DNA from: Isoetes taiwanensis
Taxonomy: Eukaryota; Streptophyta; Lycopodiopsida; Isoetales; Isoetaceae
Assembly: GCA_021234155.1 (NCBI GenBank)
Contig: JAJEKV010000061.1
Span: 2,321,950 to 2,385,949, forward strand
Reading direction: 5' to 3'
Length of the DNA stretch: 64,000 nucleotides
Each line of letters begins with the position of its first letter. Position 1 is the first letter of the stretch. A program made the position numbers and the translations under genes. Below the pieces are notes generated by a model. That model worked only from the letters and a program-made list of their open reading frames with translations, was not told the origin of the DNA and searched no databases. Below, piece by piece: positions 62,350-64,000 of this stretch.

Positions 62350-62939
62350 GCTCAAGCTTTCCGAATTGGGAAACTAAGTCTATTTATACTGTCTATTTGC
62401 TAAAACCAATTAAAGAGATTTTAAGCCCTTAATCCCATACGCTAAAGCAGAAATTACAAGAACGTCCAGATAAAGTGAAACTTACGAGATATCTACAAGA
62501 AATATACTAGAAATAATCCAGAATTATTCAAGAGAAATGAAATAAAAAATGCATTATCAGTACCTGTAGCTTTCGAGCTCAGAAGGCAACAAAATATGAT
62601 TGCATACATGCAGCCGTCAACAGCAGTTTCCAGAAGAGTCATCTCCAGTTAGTTACAGATCATTTAGTCACTGCCCAAGTCACGCTTGTCCGCCAACAGA
62701 GCATTAGGGTTCGTCCATCGATTAGGGTTCGTCAATAGATAAGGGTACATATTACTGTATAATATAATTTCTCAACTAACAATAAGATTACCAACATATG
62801 ACCTTTAAAACAATCCTTTTTTAAGCCCAATTTTTTCTATTCAGCCCACATGCGCACCCTACATACACCTTTAACACCCATTGCATACTTAGGCTTTAAA
62901 TTATGTCCCCATAATTTTGCCATAATCACCACATGACCA

Positions 62940-63238
62940 TTGCCCCTAGTTAACTTACTGCATTCCAACAAGATGTTAGCATGCCAATTTCATGATATAC
63001 ATTTCTTCCTAGTTGTCAAAATAACCTCCTTATATCCATATCCTTACTTCACGTTCTTGCTATTGTCCACTAGGTGGTCTTTCATTACCTTAATAATCTT
63101 TAGGAGTAAAATTAACCTATTCAGGTTAAGGGCCCAGATTATCATCAAGGCCATTAATGAGTTCCTAGAAGCATACCTCTGGTATCGAAATTATCTTTGA
63201 TCATAGCCCCTTTATTGAAACCCACATACATATTGGAA
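62940..63238. other. Conserved non-coding block upstream of the element gene
   Basis: This interval is nearly identical to 23922-24200, 32750-33050 and about 41430-41760. It stays open for up to 100 codons on the plus strand in two copies but shows no recognisable protein motif, so I treat it as promoter-region sequence. Confidence 0.35.
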
Positions 63239-64000
63239 TATCATCATCAACAAATCGTCCCCAATATTCAGTCCCAATTAATATTCCTATAGTATCAAAT
63301 TAACCTTTGCCCCTACTTCCATTTCGCAAACCTAAAAGGATATTAACCAGCCAACATCATAAATGCTGCAAATGTTCATTAGTCTTAAGTAAAACCAAGA
63401 AAGTCTAACTATATTATAACTTAAGAAAAATTGTCCAAATTCATTTATATAGCACTAGACAATCAAGTGGCAACAAATTATCATTACCAAAGTCAACCAT
63501 CATACTATCAACCATTAGTGTGGGACATGAATACCATACAGAAACACCATCAAGCCCAAGGAGCAACAACATTTTTATTTAATGCATAGGTTAATTTTAA
63601 GAGAACAAGTTCATTCCAACATAATGTTGCAATGCTCCGAGTCATATAGATAAATTGATCCCCTTATCCTAGACAAGGTACCATCACCATATTAGTTGCA
63701 TTTATAGGATCAGGAGACATGTCCATGGACAACTAAGACCACTACATATGGATTAGAGGATGGTACTAAAGACTTAAAGGGAACTAAGGCTAATGACCAG
63801 AGTAAGATTGTGTATATATATATATATCCCCCGCCTGCCTCGGAGGGCAGATAAGGTCCCATATGATAGCAAAAAAGGATTGGAGGATCCCTTTGCTAGC
63901 AAAGGGACCCTCCTGCCGACTAAGAGTTAAAGGTTGTCTCTAAGGGACATTAGTGCAAACAAAGAATTGGTTGGGTTCATACAGAATTGTATCGAAAATG

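Larger units (their letters stand above)
61059..64000 (-). mobile_element. Fourth copy of the array element (same orientation, enters mid-intron, mosaic)
   Basis: It aligns with 22025-25010 of unit A in the same order, starting inside intron 1 immediately after a TA tract and continuing past the window edge. From about 61318 to 61700 the sequence departs from units A-C, then rejoins at the AATAGCACTTATTAGCCTAA block. The replaced stretch keeps a few anchor words (CTTACCC, TGGTTCATAA, GGGGAGAAGAG). The copy therefore belongs to a related, recombined subfamily. Confidence 0.8.

Overview
The window looks like nuclear DNA of a land plant that is not a flowering plant. It has spliced genes with GT/AG introns, plant-type Ty1/copia, Ty3/gypsy and LINE fragments, plant telo-boxes, and exons of a flavodiiron protein, a family that flowering plants have lost. 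A fern or lycophyte seems most likely, but the species cannot be fixed from the sequence. Most of the window is transposon-derived.

Layout. 1-4562 (minus strand) holds a multi-exon gene for a protein with a coiled coil, a RING-like zinc finger and a C-terminal Ulp1/C48-type cysteine protease. It is interrupted by a ~720-bp GACGT-rich foldback element. 5.8-16 kb is a graveyard: a gypsy integrase tail, a poly(A)-tailed retrocopy, AGATTC-rich low-complexity DNA with a 786-bp tandem duplication, a copia Gag/protease fragment, a LINE 3' end and several decayed short tandem repeats. 16.3-16.8 kb carries two exons of an apyrase.

18.72-45.47 kb is the centrepiece: a head-to-tail array of about three units (8.6-8.8 kb each) of a retroelement I cannot assign to a standard plant family. 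Each unit has a minus-strand spliced gene. Exon 1 encodes a short SAP-like N-terminus with an acidic tail. Exon 2 encodes a large protein of unknown function, here called ORF1. Exon 3 encodes a reverse transcriptase with GIPMG and RYMDDLL motifs. Each unit also has a short plus-strand gene with an acidic C-terminus. The two transcription units diverge from a region with a TATA box and telo-boxes. A fourth, mosaic copy enters at 61.06 kb and runs off the window. Copy-to-copy differences fall almost only at CAG/CTG triplets, which looks like long-read miscalling of CHG-methylated cytosines rather than mutation.

45.5-49.6 kb holds decayed flavodiiron exons followed by exons of an unidentified helical-repeat-like protein. 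51.4-53 kb is low-complexity DNA and a tRNA-derived SINE-like segment. 54.4-58.04 kb holds a divergent, fully open relative of the element gene (three in-phase exons, 730 codons) that has lost its RT and does not show the CAG/CTG damage. It is a candidate domesticated gene. A third divergent exon 1 lies at 59.7-60.06 kb.
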